Below are positions 56,891 to 64,000 of a stretch of DNA of 64,000 bases, piece by piece. The stretch comes from Chryseobacterium gregarium DSM 19109 (GTDB taxonomy: Bacteria > Bacteroidota > Bacteroidia > Flavobacteriales > Weeksellaceae), in assembly GCF_000430845.1 (NCBI RefSeq), contig NZ_AUMU01000009.1, positions 124,001-188,000 of the forward strand, read 5' to 3'. The translations under genes and the position numbers were made by a program. Numbering within the stretch: the stretch's first letter is position 1; every line of letters begins with the position of its first letter. Under the pieces are notes generated by a model, which ran no database searches, was not told where the DNA came from, and saw only the letters and a program-made list of their open reading frames with translations.

Positions 56891-57712
56891 TTATTTTCTT
56901 TTAGATATGATATGACGGTTAGACGCTTTGTTTTTCTTTCTGGTTTTGTACCCTTTAGCCGGCATACCGTTTCTAGATCTTGGGTGACCTCCGGAAGAAC
57001 GTCCTTCACCACCACCCATCGGGTGATCCACAGGGTTCATTACTACCGGTCTTGTTCTTGGTCTTCTTCCTAACCATCTGCTTCTACCAGCCTTACCTGA
57101 TACCGTTAACTGATGGTCTGAGTTAGAAACTGAACCAATCATTGCCATACATTCAGTAAGGATCATTCTTGATTCTCCTGAAGGCAATTTGATGATTGCA
57201 TATTTTCCGTCTCTTGAAGTCAATTGGGCTGAAGAACCAGCACTTCTTGCTAAAATAGCACCCTGACCAGGTTTCATTTCAACACAAGAAATTACAGTAC
57301 CCAATGGAATATTTTTCAATTTCATTGCGTTCCCTACGTTAGGTTCTACGCTTTCTCCTGAAACCACTGTCTGATCTACCTTGATACCGTTCGGAGCGAT
57401 GATATACCTCTTCTCTCCGTCAGCATATTCTAATAAAGCGATAAATGCAGTTCTGTTTGGATCATATTCTACAGTTTTTACCGTTGCTTCAATATCTGCT
57501 TTGTTTCTTTTGAAGTCGATAATTCTGTATTTCTTTTTGTGTCCACCGCCGGTGTAACGCATGGTCATTTTACCAGTTTGGTTACGCCCACCTGACTTAC
57601 TAATACCAACGGTCAGAGACTTCTCTGGTTTGTTGGTAGTAATTTCCTCAAAATTGTTAACAACTCTGAATCTCTGTCCCGGGGTGATAGGTTTTAATTT
57701 TCTAACAGACAT
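56891..57712 (-). CDS. rplB: 50S ribosomal protein L2
   Basis: 273 residues. [17 protein letters not shown], the peptidyl-transferase-associated [34 protein letters not shown] (with the key His) and [15 protein letters not shown] are complete. L2 is essential for subunit association and peptidyl transfer. Confidence 0.99.
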   Translation of the reverse strand: MSVRKLKPITPGQRFRVVNNFEEITTNKPEKSLTVGISKSGGRNQTGKMTMRYTGGGHKKKYRIIDFKRNKADIEATVKTVEYDPNRTAFIALLEYADGEKRYIIAPNGIKVDQTVVSGESVEPNVGNAMKLKNIPLGTVISCVEMKPGQGAILARSAGSSAQLTSRDGKYAIIKLPSGESRMILTECMAMIGSVSNSDHQLTVSGKAGRSRWLGRRPRTRPVVMNPVDHPMGGGEGRSSGGHPRSRNGMPAKGYKTRKKNKASNRHIISKRK

Positions 57713-57734
57713 TACTATTATTTATAATTAATAA

Positions 57735-58025
57735 TTAATTTACAGCAAAAATATCGATAACCTCACCTTCAGCAAGTTTGATTACCGCTTTTTTCAATTT
57801 GTTTGTCTTTCCAACCTGAAGACCTTTTTTAGTGTATTTTGAAGAAACCTTCGGAGCATAAATCATTGTATTAACGTCTGCTACTTTTACACCGTAAGCT
57901 GCTTCCACAGCTTTTTTAATCTGGATTTTATTCGCCTTAGGATTTACTAAGAAAGAATAAGAACCTCTTAAATCTGTAAGGTAATTAGCCTTTTCTGATA
58001 TAACTGGTTTAATGATAACTGACAT
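57735..58025 (-). CDS. rplW: 50S ribosomal protein L23
   Basis: 96 residues. IIKPVISEKANYLTDLRGSYSFLVNPKANKIQIKKAVEAAYGVKV is the standard L23 start. It is the docking site for trigger factor and SRP at the tunnel exit. Confidence 0.98.
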   Translation of the reverse strand: MSVIIKPVISEKANYLTDLRGSYSFLVNPKANKIQIKKAVEAAYGVKVADVNTMIYAPKVSSKYTKKGLQVGKTNKLKKAVIKLAEGEVIDIFAVN

Positions 58026-58028
58026 GAC

Positions 58029-58658
58029 TTATTTCTTTAAATTTTCCTGGAATTTCTCAACTGCACCTTCAAAGAACACGATTTCACCTGCATTAACCAA
58101 GTCATAAGAACTGATTTCATTGAAGTTCTTTACTTTGGTTTTAGGTAAGTTTCTTGAAGATAAATACACATTCTTGTTAGCTTCAGGAAGTACAAATAAA
58201 GCTTTCTTATCGTTTAATGCCAAAGCATCCAATACGGTGATGAAATCTTTAGTTCTAGGAGCGTTCAAGCTCATATCTTCCAAAACTCTGATGCTGTTGT
58301 CTCTCATTTTCTGAGATAAAACAGATTTTTTTGCCAATCTCTTAAGCGCTTTGTTCAATTTGAACCTGTAGTCTCTCGGTTTTGGTCCGAATACTCTACC
58401 TCCACCTCTGAAAGTCGGAGATTTAATATCACCGTATCTTGCAGAACCAGATCCTTTTTGCTTCTTAAGCTTTTTAGTAGAAGCGGTAATTTCGCTTCTT
58501 TCTTTAGATTTATGAGTCCCCTGTCTTTGTGCGGCAAGGTACTGTTTAACTTCTAAGTAAACCGCGTGCTGATTTGGCTCAATTCCGAATACTGTTTCGT
58601 CTAGAGTTACTTTTCTTCCGGTTTCTTTTCCTGATGTATTTAATACTACTAGTTCCAT
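58029..58658 (-). CDS. rplD: 50S ribosomal protein L4
   Basis: 209 residues. The extended loop carries [39 protein letters not shown], and the end is [21 protein letters not shown]. Start overlaps the rplC stop by 10 bp, so translation is coupled. In E. coli L4 also autoregulates the S10 operon; the equivalent leader cannot be verified here. Confidence 0.98.
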   Translation of the reverse strand: MELVVLNTSGKETGRKVTLDETVFGIEPNQHAVYLEVKQYLAAQRQGTHKSKERSEITASTKKLKKQKGSGSARYGDIKSPTFRGGGRVFGPKPRDYRFKLNKALKRLAKKSVLSQKMRDNSIRVLEDMSLNAPRTKDFITVLDALALNDKKALFVLPEANKNVYLSSRNLPKTKVKNFNEISSYDLVNAGEIVFFEGAVEKFQENLKK

Positions 58659-59275
58659 TTTCTGATAATTACATAAGAATTTTTCGCTCCCGGAACAGCA
58701 CCTTTTACTACTAAAAGATTTTGTTCTTGATCCACTTTTAACACTTGAAGGTTTTGAACAGTTACCTGCTTACCTCCCATTCTGCCTGCCATTCTCATCC
58801 CTTTGAATACTCTAGATGGATCTGAACCCGCACCGATAGAACCTGGAGCTCTAAGCCTGTTGTGCTGTCCGTGAGTTGCCTGCATTACACCTCCAAAGCC
58901 GTGTCTTTTAACAACACCCTGGAAACCTTTACCTTTTGAAGTACCTGTTACATCTACGAATTCTCCTTCGCCGAATAATTTCACAGTTACATCTTCTCCT
59001 ACCGTTACTTGGTCTACGAATTCTCTGTAGAACTCTACCAACTTAGCTTTAGGAGCTGAACCAGCCTTTTTAAAGTGGCCAGCTAACGCTTTACCAACGT
59101 TCTTCTCACTCTTGTCATCGAAACCTAACTGAACTGACTTATAGCCATCCTTTTCAATGGTTCTGACCTGTAAAACCGAGCACGGACCGGCTTGAATAAC
59201 TGTACAAGGAATGTTTTTTCCTTCTTCGTTAAACAAAGACGTCATACCGATTTTCTTACCAATAATACCTGACAT
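58649..59275 (-). CDS. rplC: 50S ribosomal protein L3
   Basis: 208 residues. [31 protein letters not shown] and [16 protein letters not shown] through [35 protein letters not shown] are standard. It is the first gene of the superoperon here: no rpsJ precedes it, and a good promoter lies about 100 bp upstream. Confidence 0.98.
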   Translation of the reverse strand: MSGIIGKKIGMTSLFNEEGKNIPCTVIQAGPCSVLQVRTIEKDGYKSVQLGFDDKSEKNVGKALAGHFKKAGSAPKAKLVEFYREFVDQVTVGEDVTVKLFGEGEFVDVTGTSKGKGFQGVVKRHGFGGVMQATHGQHNRLRAPGSIGAGSDPSRVFKGMRMAGRMGGKQVTVQNLQVLKVDQEQNLLVVKGAVPGAKNSYVIIRKWN

Positions 59276-59378
59276 TGTTTATATTATAATAAAATTTATC
59301 TTCTGTTTTTGCCATTTTAAGGAATCTAAAGCAATTTCTACGTTTGATATAGGCATACCATGTCCTAAAATGAGTGTG

Positions 59379-59409
59379 CAAATTTATGAATAAATTTATA
59401 ACTGACAAA
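59379..59409 (-). promoter_or_regulatory. promoter of the ribosomal protein superoperon
   Basis: On the minus strand: -33 TTTG (59406-59409), 19-bp spacer, -7 TAAATTTG (59379-59386). Both match the Bacteroidetes consensus TTTG-N19/20-TANNTTTG fully. The predicted leader to the rplC ATG is about 100 nt, long enough for an autoregulatory structure. Confidence 0.8.
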
Positions 59410-59626
59410 TATTTACTGCAAAATATTTTGATTTTTAGTGATTTACACAAAACATAGCTATTCATTTCCCTGGTAAAAAAATAAATATCTTCATTCCTGT
59501 AATATGAAATGTAAAAATAGCGTGTTCGCATTAAAGATATCCAATCAGTCAAAGGATTAATTTCTGAGCAATATCAGATGCAGGTTTATCTATAGCAATG
59601 TCATCCTGACAATCTGTCTTATATCA
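59410..59626. other. intergenic region without recognised genes
   Basis: AT-rich sequence between the superoperon promoter and the GLPGLI terminator. Open frames here are short, start on rare codons and show no protein-like composition. Confidence 0.6.
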
Positions 59627-59651
59627 AAAAGCCGTTGAAAAAACGGCTTTT
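59627..59651 (-). terminator. terminator of GLPGLI gene
   Basis: Stem AAAAGCCGT/ACGGCTTTT with a short TGAAAAA loop, 16 bp beyond the GLPGLI stop on the minus strand. Confidence 0.8.
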
Positions 59652-59666
59652 AAACTCAGACAGACA

Positions 59667-60488
59667 TTAAGGATTTAATTCGATAGGATTGTTTTTTCGT
59701 TTCATTTTATCCTTTACCCGGGCTTCAGCATTTGAATCAAGGGTAAAACCGCTTTTTGCAATTTCAGAAATAAGATTATCCTGGGTATTTTTCAGTGCTT
59801 TATAAAAATCTGATTTTGCCACTTTTTTTCCGTTAGCCCTCTTCTCTGCGATCCAGAGAACAGGCTTGTCCGCGAGAGTTTTGTAACTTAGCAATTCAAA
59901 TTTGTAATGATTTTTTGAATCTTCTATTTCCACAATGAGCCCCGGGAGCCCATAAAATTTATAAGGACCATCCGAAATAGGGATATCATTGGTAAACCAG
60001 GCCTTATAGCGGCGTCCCGCATAAGAAACAACAGCAGCCTGACATTTCAGGTTTCCGATATTCTTTTTTTCTTCAGTAATCTGCCAGTTGAAAGCGGGAT
60101 TCTCTTCATAAACAAAATCATTTCTAATAATTCTGTCATAGAAAAGAACGTGGCCTTTTACAGGATCTTTTATAATCCGGTACGTAAAATTGGTTTTAGG
60201 GATATTGGAAAGGTCAATATTTGAAACAGATGTGTTTGATCCTTTAGCCATTTCAGCCATGATAGAATCTCTTTTGTATGAATTCATGCTCATAAACTGC
60301 GATTTATTCTTCCCCCGTTCTAATATAAAATATTCTTCACTCATGTTTGCCTTATCCAGAGAATCATTACGGCTTGTCAATAGATACACATATTTTGATT
60401 CTATGGCATCAATGTCAATTGATTTTTGCCCATATAAACTGCAGGCAATTAGAAAAAACAGCCATGTTATTCCAACTTTTTTAAACAT
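59667..60488 (-). CDS. GLPGLI family protein
   Basis: 273 residues. A signal peptide ends at CSLYGQ. The hallmark sequence FYGLPGLIVEIEDSKNHYKFEL gives the family its name. The preceding FNWQITEEKKNIGNLKCQAAVVSYAGRRYKAWFTNDIP and PISDGPYKF segments also match. This Bacteroidetes-only family is secreted and often sits near receptors or small peptides; its function is unknown. The small secreted protein gene at 60563 lies just upstream on the same strand, separated by a strong hairpin. Confidence 0.92.
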   Translation of the reverse strand: MFKKVGITWLFFLIACSLYGQKSIDIDAIESKYVYLLTSRNDSLDKANMSEEYFILERGKNKSQFMSMNSYKRDSIMAEMAKGSNTSVSNIDLSNIPKTNFTYRIIKDPVKGHVLFYDRIIRNDFVYEENPAFNWQITEEKKNIGNLKCQAAVVSYAGRRYKAWFTNDIPISDGPYKFYGLPGLIVEIEDSKNHYKFELLSYKTLADKPVLWIAEKRANGKKVAKSDFYKALKNTQDNLISEIAKSGFTLDSNAEARVKDKMKRKNNPIELNP

Positions 60489-60506
60489 ATTTTATGTATT
60501 TTACAC

Positions 60507-60536
60507 CACAAAAGAGGATCTAGATCCTCTTTTGTG
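60507..60536 (-). terminator. 30-bp perfect palindrome, probable (partial) terminator
   Basis: Arms CACAAAAGAGGATCT and AGATCCTCTTTTGTG meet without a spacer. It lies 26 bp beyond the small secreted protein stop and 18 bp before the GLPGLI start on the minus strand. It could end most transcripts and let a fraction read into the GLPGLI gene. Confidence 0.75.
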
Positions 60537-60562
60537 ATTTATTAATCAAGATTTGTAACTTA

Positions 60563-60799
60563 TTAGTTTCCGCACAAAATGTCATCTGCAATGATAACAA
60601 TGTCTATAATATCGCCTAGTGTCTCACCGCAAGCCTCCCCTGTAACGCCACAAGAAAGAGTAACAGGCACACAGGCATAAGCTTTTCCCTCACCTGAAGT
60701 TTGTTCTGCTTCAGATAATGTTTCGGTTTCCACAGCAATAGTGTTTGCACTCATTGTTCCGGCAACTGCAAATGCCGCCATAAGAATTAATTTTTTCAT
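60563..60799 (-). CDS. small secreted Cys-containing protein, function unknown
   Basis: 78 residues from the ATG at 60799 (MKKLILMAAFAVAGTMSANT); an upstream in-frame start is rejected because the signal peptide begins here. The mature part has four Cys (YACVPVTLSCGVTGEACGET and a final CGN), a Ser/Glu-rich segment before them, and a hydrophobic DIIDIVIIADDI stretch. No family name is certain, but similar small proteins beside GLPGLI genes occur in Chryseobacterium. It has its own promoter and terminator, suggesting high expression. Confidence 0.75.
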   Translation of the reverse strand: MKKLILMAAFAVAGTMSANTIAVETETLSEAEQTSGEGKAYACVPVTLSCGVTGEACGETLGDIIDIVIIADDILCGN

Positions 60800-60825
60800 G
60801 ATAATTATTTTTAAATTTGATTTCA

Positions 60826-60856
60826 CTAAAGTATGAATAAAATTAATACCATCAAA
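60826..60856 (-). promoter_or_regulatory. promoter of the small secreted protein gene
   Basis: -33 TTTG (60853-60856), 19-bp spacer, -7 TACTTTAG (60826-60833; 7 of 8 match). The ATG at 60799 is 26 bp downstream. Confidence 0.6.
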
Positions 60857-61235
60857 ATAATTATCAATAAATATCAGATTAATTAATATTATAATTTAAT
60901 AAATCAACTTTATGTTTAATATAATACATCAATAAAGCTTATATTACAGACAATATAACAATAATGCATTTGTTGATACAAGGTATAGTTTCTAACTTTT
61001 AACCACTCTATTTATTACATTTAAATGATTTTTTAAACTATGATAGGTTAGAGATTTTCGTAAGATCAGTATTGCCATAATAAGATAATATTAATTTCCT
61101 AGCCCTAATCAAATCTCCCGAGCCTCTTGCATCTAAAATTATAACATTTAAAAAGTGCCGACTAAAAGAAATCAATATGATTTTACGGTGTAATTTTTGA
61201 TACAGTATTTTTAATTTTTTAAACATTATTTCCCA
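60857..61235. other. AT-rich divergent intergenic region
   Basis: A 62-codon minus-strand frame (61038-61226, ATG start) exists but has no recognisable domain, no signal peptide and an AT-driven composition. I see no other feature. Confidence 0.5.
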
Positions 61236-61649
61236 ATGAAAAAGCTATTTTCACTGCTTCTGTTATGTATAGGCATTATTACATTCGCCCAGTCAAAAGC
61301 CCCGTTTACCGGAAAAAGAGATTTCGTTATTGAGCAGGCAGCCAGCGGTTCCGGAACACCGGCCTATTATCTCGATGTGAGAACCAATGGTGATGTACAT
61401 TTTGGCTTTGTCCAGGTAAACCAGGCCGATGGTGCGGAAACCAAAGAAAACATCAATGCCGGAAAATACAATCCGAAAGTCATGAAGGTACATTTTAAGA
61501 CTTACAATGAAACTTTTTATGTAAAATTCGATAAGGAGAAGATCTACCTTACCGATGCAAAAGGGAATATTAAAAAATCAGACGATTGCTGCCCGGTTTC
61601 CGAAATGGCGTATACAAACTGTGATTGCGGCGGCAAACTGTACCGGTAA
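61236..61649 (+). CDS. small secreted protein, function unknown
   Basis: 137 residues. A signal peptide ends at IITFAQ. The mature part is beta-rich (YYLDVRTNGDVHFGFVQVNQ, VMKVHFKTYNETFYVKFDKEKIYLTD) and ends with a Cys-rich segment (DDCCPVSE and NCDCGGKLYR, four Cys). No family is recognised. The stop overlaps the next ATG (TAATG), so it is the first gene of a coupled three-gene unit. Confidence 0.78.
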   Translation: MKKLFSLLLLCIGIITFAQSKAPFTGKRDFVIEQAASGSGTPAYYLDVRTNGDVHFGFVQVNQADGAETKENINAGKYNPKVMKVHFKTYNETFYVKFDKEKIYLTDAKGNIKKSDDCCPVSEMAYTNCDCGGKLYR

Positions 61650-62632
61650 TGAAAGCCTTTAAATTCCTATTGCTTTTACTCTTTTTAATCTTCACATCCT
61701 GCATAAAGAAAGAGCCCCATCCGTATACCTTTTATTACTGGAAAACAAAACTTTCTTTAGACGCAACAGAAAAAAAGGCATTGGATAAGGCATCCATTCC
61801 CTACCTCTACACAAGGTTCTTTGACATTGATAAGATTAATGGGAAACTTCAGCCTGTAGCAACGATCACAAAAGACAATAGCTTTATTCCGGTAAAAAAA
61901 ATTGTTCCGGTTATTTTTATCACGAACCATACGTTTCTTGATATCAGCAAAGAAGAAATCAGATTTCTTGCAAAAAGCATCTGCGATCTGGTTCAGAAAA
62001 AAACTTCACAGTATGGCTTGAAGACCCATACTGAAATCCAGATCGACTGTGACTGGACCGAAGGAACCCGCAATGACTATTTTAACTTTCTTAAAGAATT
62101 AAAAGCAATCTCAGGAAAAGAAGTCACCTGTACCCTGCGTCTGCATCAGGTAAAAGATAAAAACCAGACCGGCATCCCGCCTGTAGAAAAAGTATATCTG
62201 ATGTGCTACTCCACTTCCTCGCCTTTGGAAAACTCGGATAAAAATTCAATTCTGGACGTTAATACTCTGAAAAGCTATTTAGCCAGGCTTGATGAATATC
62301 CTGTTAAGCATATTGAAGTGGCCCTTCCAGTTTATTCTTGGGGAATTGTTACCAATTATCTTGGAAAGCACAAATTAATCAATGCCCTATCTGAAAAAGA
62401 TCTTGAAAATCCGGATTTCAAAAAACTTTCGGAACATGAAATTGAAATTCAGAAGGACGGATTTTATTTCGGAAATTATTTAAATAAGGGATTCAGGATT
62501 AAAATTGAAGAAATTTCTGATGAGCAGCTTCAGGAGGTTGTCCATTTCCTGGAGAAAAAAATACCCCATTTTAATATCGTTTATTATCAGTTGGACCATA
62601 AATTTATTGCAGAGCAGAATTTTGATTTTTAA
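61649..62632 (+). CDS. lipoprotein with TIM-barrel-like fold, function unknown
   Basis: 327 residues from the ATG at 61649, coupled to the preceding gene. Lipobox FTSC follows a hydrophobic signal. Strand-helix alternation and the segment EIQIDCDWTEGTRNDYFNFLKEL look like a glycoside-hydrolase-type (GH18/DUF3142-like) barrel with acidic residues at a strand end; KVYLMCYSTSS and IEVALPVYSWG are further barrel strands. I would not name a substrate. Acting on a carbohydrate at the cell surface is an inference. Confidence 0.7.
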   Translation: MKAFKFLLLLLFLIFTSCIKKEPHPYTFYYWKTKLSLDATEKKALDKASIPYLYTRFFDIDKINGKLQPVATITKDNSFIPVKKIVPVIFITNHTFLDISKEEIRFLAKSICDLVQKKTSQYGLKTHTEIQIDCDWTEGTRNDYFNFLKELKAISGKEVTCTLRLHQVKDKNQTGIPPVEKVYLMCYSTSSPLENSDKNSILDVNTLKSYLARLDEYPVKHIEVALPVYSWGIVTNYLGKHKLINALSEKDLENPDFKKLSEHEIEIQKDGFYFGNYLNKGFRIKIEEISDEQLQEVVHFLEKKIPHFNIVYYQLDHKFIAEQNFDF

Positions 62633-62667
62633 ATGCTGATCCTTAAATAAAAACACTTAATATTAAT

Positions 62668-64000
62668 ATGAAAAAGCACTTACTTTCACTGGCAGTTATT
62701 TCCCTGTTCTATACGGAATCACATGCCTGTGCATGGTCGGATCCGGACTATGAATATTTTAATCTGTTCACGCAAAGCATTATTAAGGATAAATCCTATC
62801 TTCCTTTCCTGCACAGCTATTCGACGAGATTTTATACGGATTTCAAACCTTCACAGATTCCTGATGAAAACACAGACTCCTGGAAACGGTTTTTCAACAA
62901 CCAGTTCACTTATGCAGAAACCGATTATCTGGTGAATAAAATGAGCCTGAATGATCTCAATGCTCTGAAAAAAGGCAATCCGACAAATCAGCTGTTCATC
63001 AAAGCTGGACCCGGTTTTTATCAAAAGTACCGTGAAGCTATCGACTACCTCATTGAGGCAAAATACCTGGAACCGTATATGAGGATCAACTTTGTTGAAG
63101 GCGCGGATTCATTTTATTATAGCGGTCCTCAAAATGACAAAAATGCAACCAGTCTGGATTATAACAAGACCATTTCAGCATTAACGTCTTTGTATCATGC
63201 AGCCCAAAATCCTGAAATCAAACAACGGTACGGATATCAGCTGGTACGGTTCAATCATTACACCAGAAATTATGATGCTGCCCTCAAGGCTTTCAAAACA
63301 TACGTTGAACCGATCAGGCTAAAGGGCGCCCCTTACATCATGGCTCTTGACCAGCTGGCCGGAGCGCAGAGAGGATTGGGACTGAATAGCGACGCAAACT
63401 GGAACTTCTTTCAGGTTTTCAAAAACAGCCGAAGCCGGAAAGAATCTGCTTTTGTCTCCATGAAGCTTTCGGATACGGCCTCATTTAATAATATACTGAA
63501 ACGGGCAGGCAACGCCGATGAAAAAAATATGGCTTATTTTCTTTTAGGATATGAAGATTTTAATAATCCGATTCCGATCATGGAGAAAATGTATGAAATT
63601 AATCCCGACTCTGAGATCCTGAAAGTAATGGCTGTAAGAAGCATCAATGAACTTGAGCGGAGCTACCTCCCGATTTATTATTACCAGAACGATGATACCA
63701 GCCCCGCAGTCAATACCAAATCTCCGGGTAAAAGTTCAGATGCGAGTACTACCGCACAAGCTGCCGAGCCTAAGAAAGAAGAACTCTCTTTTTGGCAAAA
63801 GATTATAAGGTTTTTTAAGAATCTCTTCGGAGGATCTAAAAACAAGGCGGATGACGGCAATAAGGACAATCAGAGTGATGATGAACTTATAGACAATCCC
63901 AACAGGATTCCTGTTTTCACCAAAAACAATTACTACTATGATGAACAGACCAAAGACTTTCTGGATGCCCTGGAAAAATTCACTGATAAGGCTAAAGAAA
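62668..64000 (+). CDS. secreted repeat-helical protein, partial at right edge
   Basis: ATG at 62668, open to the window end (444 codons visible). A signal peptide ends near ESHACA. The visible part is mostly helical and TPR/Sel1-like in feel (RYGYQLVRFNHYTRNYDAALKAFKTYVEP, IMALDQLAGAQRGLGLNSDANWNFFQVF). A Ser/Lys/Asp-rich linker (about 350-375) is followed by SFWQKIIRFFKNLFGG. Function is unknown. It lies 35 bp after the lipoprotein gene on the same strand, so all three may form one secreted-protein operon. Confidence 0.75.
   Translation, partial: MKKHLLSLAVISLFYTESHACAWSDPDYEYFNLFTQSIIKDKSYLPFLHSYSTRFYTDFKPSQIPDENTDSWKRFFNNQFTYAETDYLVNKMSLNDLNALKKGNPTNQLFIKAGPGFYQKYREAIDYLIEAKYLEPYMRINFVEGADSFYYSGPQNDKNATSLDYNKTISALTSLYHAAQNPEIKQRYGYQLVRFNHYTRNYDAALKAFKTYVEPIRLKGAPYIMALDQLAGAQRGLGLNSDANWNFFQVFKNSRSRKESAFVSMKLSDTASFNNILKRAGNADEKNMAYFLLGYEDFNNPIPIMEKMYEINPDSEILKVMAVRSINELERSYLPIYYYQNDDTSPAVNTKSPGKSSDASTTAQAAEPKKEELSFWQKIIRFFKNLFGGSKNKADDGNKDNQSDDELIDNPNRIPVFTKNNYYYDEQTKDFLDALEKFTDKAKE

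Noticed and set aside
45421..59275. Adk or map gene expected between secY and infA
   Set aside because: The secY-infA gap is 3 bp, so neither gene is there; this order is usual for Bacteroidetes.
59256..59552. 98-codon minus-strand frame spanning the rplC start and its leader
   Set aside because: Overlaps the rplC start and the superoperon promoter; composition is non-coding.
61038..61226. 62-codon minus-strand frame with ATG start
   Set aside because: No signal peptide, domain or conserved motif; lies in AT-rich DNA between divergent genes and looks like chance.

Overview
The window reads as chromosomal DNA of a Flavobacteriia/Weeksellaceae bacterium, most likely Chryseobacterium or a close relative. 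Supporting signs are low GC, a type IX secretion (Por) sorting domain, a GLPGLI-family protein, an outer-membrane beta-barrel receptor, genes without Shine-Dalgarno sequences but with TTTG-N19/20-TANNTTTG promoters, and bacteriocin-like double-glycine peptides of the Chryseobacterium type. No tRNA, rRNA, insertion sequence or CRISPR array was seen.

Layout. 1-970: 3' end of a secreted adhesin-like protein with a Por sorting tail. 1052-8386 (minus): a MoxR/DUF58/DUF4350/DUF4129/SpoIIM membrane-stress type operon followed by DUF2314 and OsmC genes, with an RDD membrane gene divergent from it (8413-9162). 9315-20906: mostly housekeeping genes (GNAT protein, glycosyltransferase, LpxH-like phosphoesterase, YebC, OmpA with TSP3 repeats, SmpB, ABC-F, M48 protease, RecJ, NadD, DUF3817). 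21439-27920: outer-membrane receptor, esterase, serine hydrolase and a GH43 glycosidase.

27944-36644 is a ten-gene same-strand run that I consider the most interesting multigene system. In transcription order: two guanidino-group-modifying enzymes flanking a CPBP protease, an AdoMet decarboxylase (SpeD), a DUF4178 protein, a 66-residue membrane peptide, DUF350, a membrane-fused aminopropyltransferase, a Tat-lipoprotein-like FAD amine oxidoreductase and a histidine-rich membrane protein. It looks like membrane-located polyamine-type chemistry fed from S-adenosylmethionine and possibly arginine.

36941-37102 is a Cys-rich double-glycine peptide; a second relative lies at 9679-9858. 37283-39954: citrate synthase and enolase. 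40095-43856: a broken outer-membrane-like gene and a four-gene two-component locus. The broken gene and the response-regulator gene have promoters of identical design: a 20-bp inverted repeat, TTG, 20 bp, then GANNTTTG. This strongly suggests one regulator controls both.

45457-59275 is the uninterrupted ribosomal protein superoperon from rplC to rplQ, with secY, infA and rpoA. rpsJ is absent from its head, and there is a near-consensus promoter upstream of rplC. 59667-64000: a GLPGLI protein, a small Cys-containing secreted protein, and a three-gene secreted/lipoprotein cluster running off the right edge.
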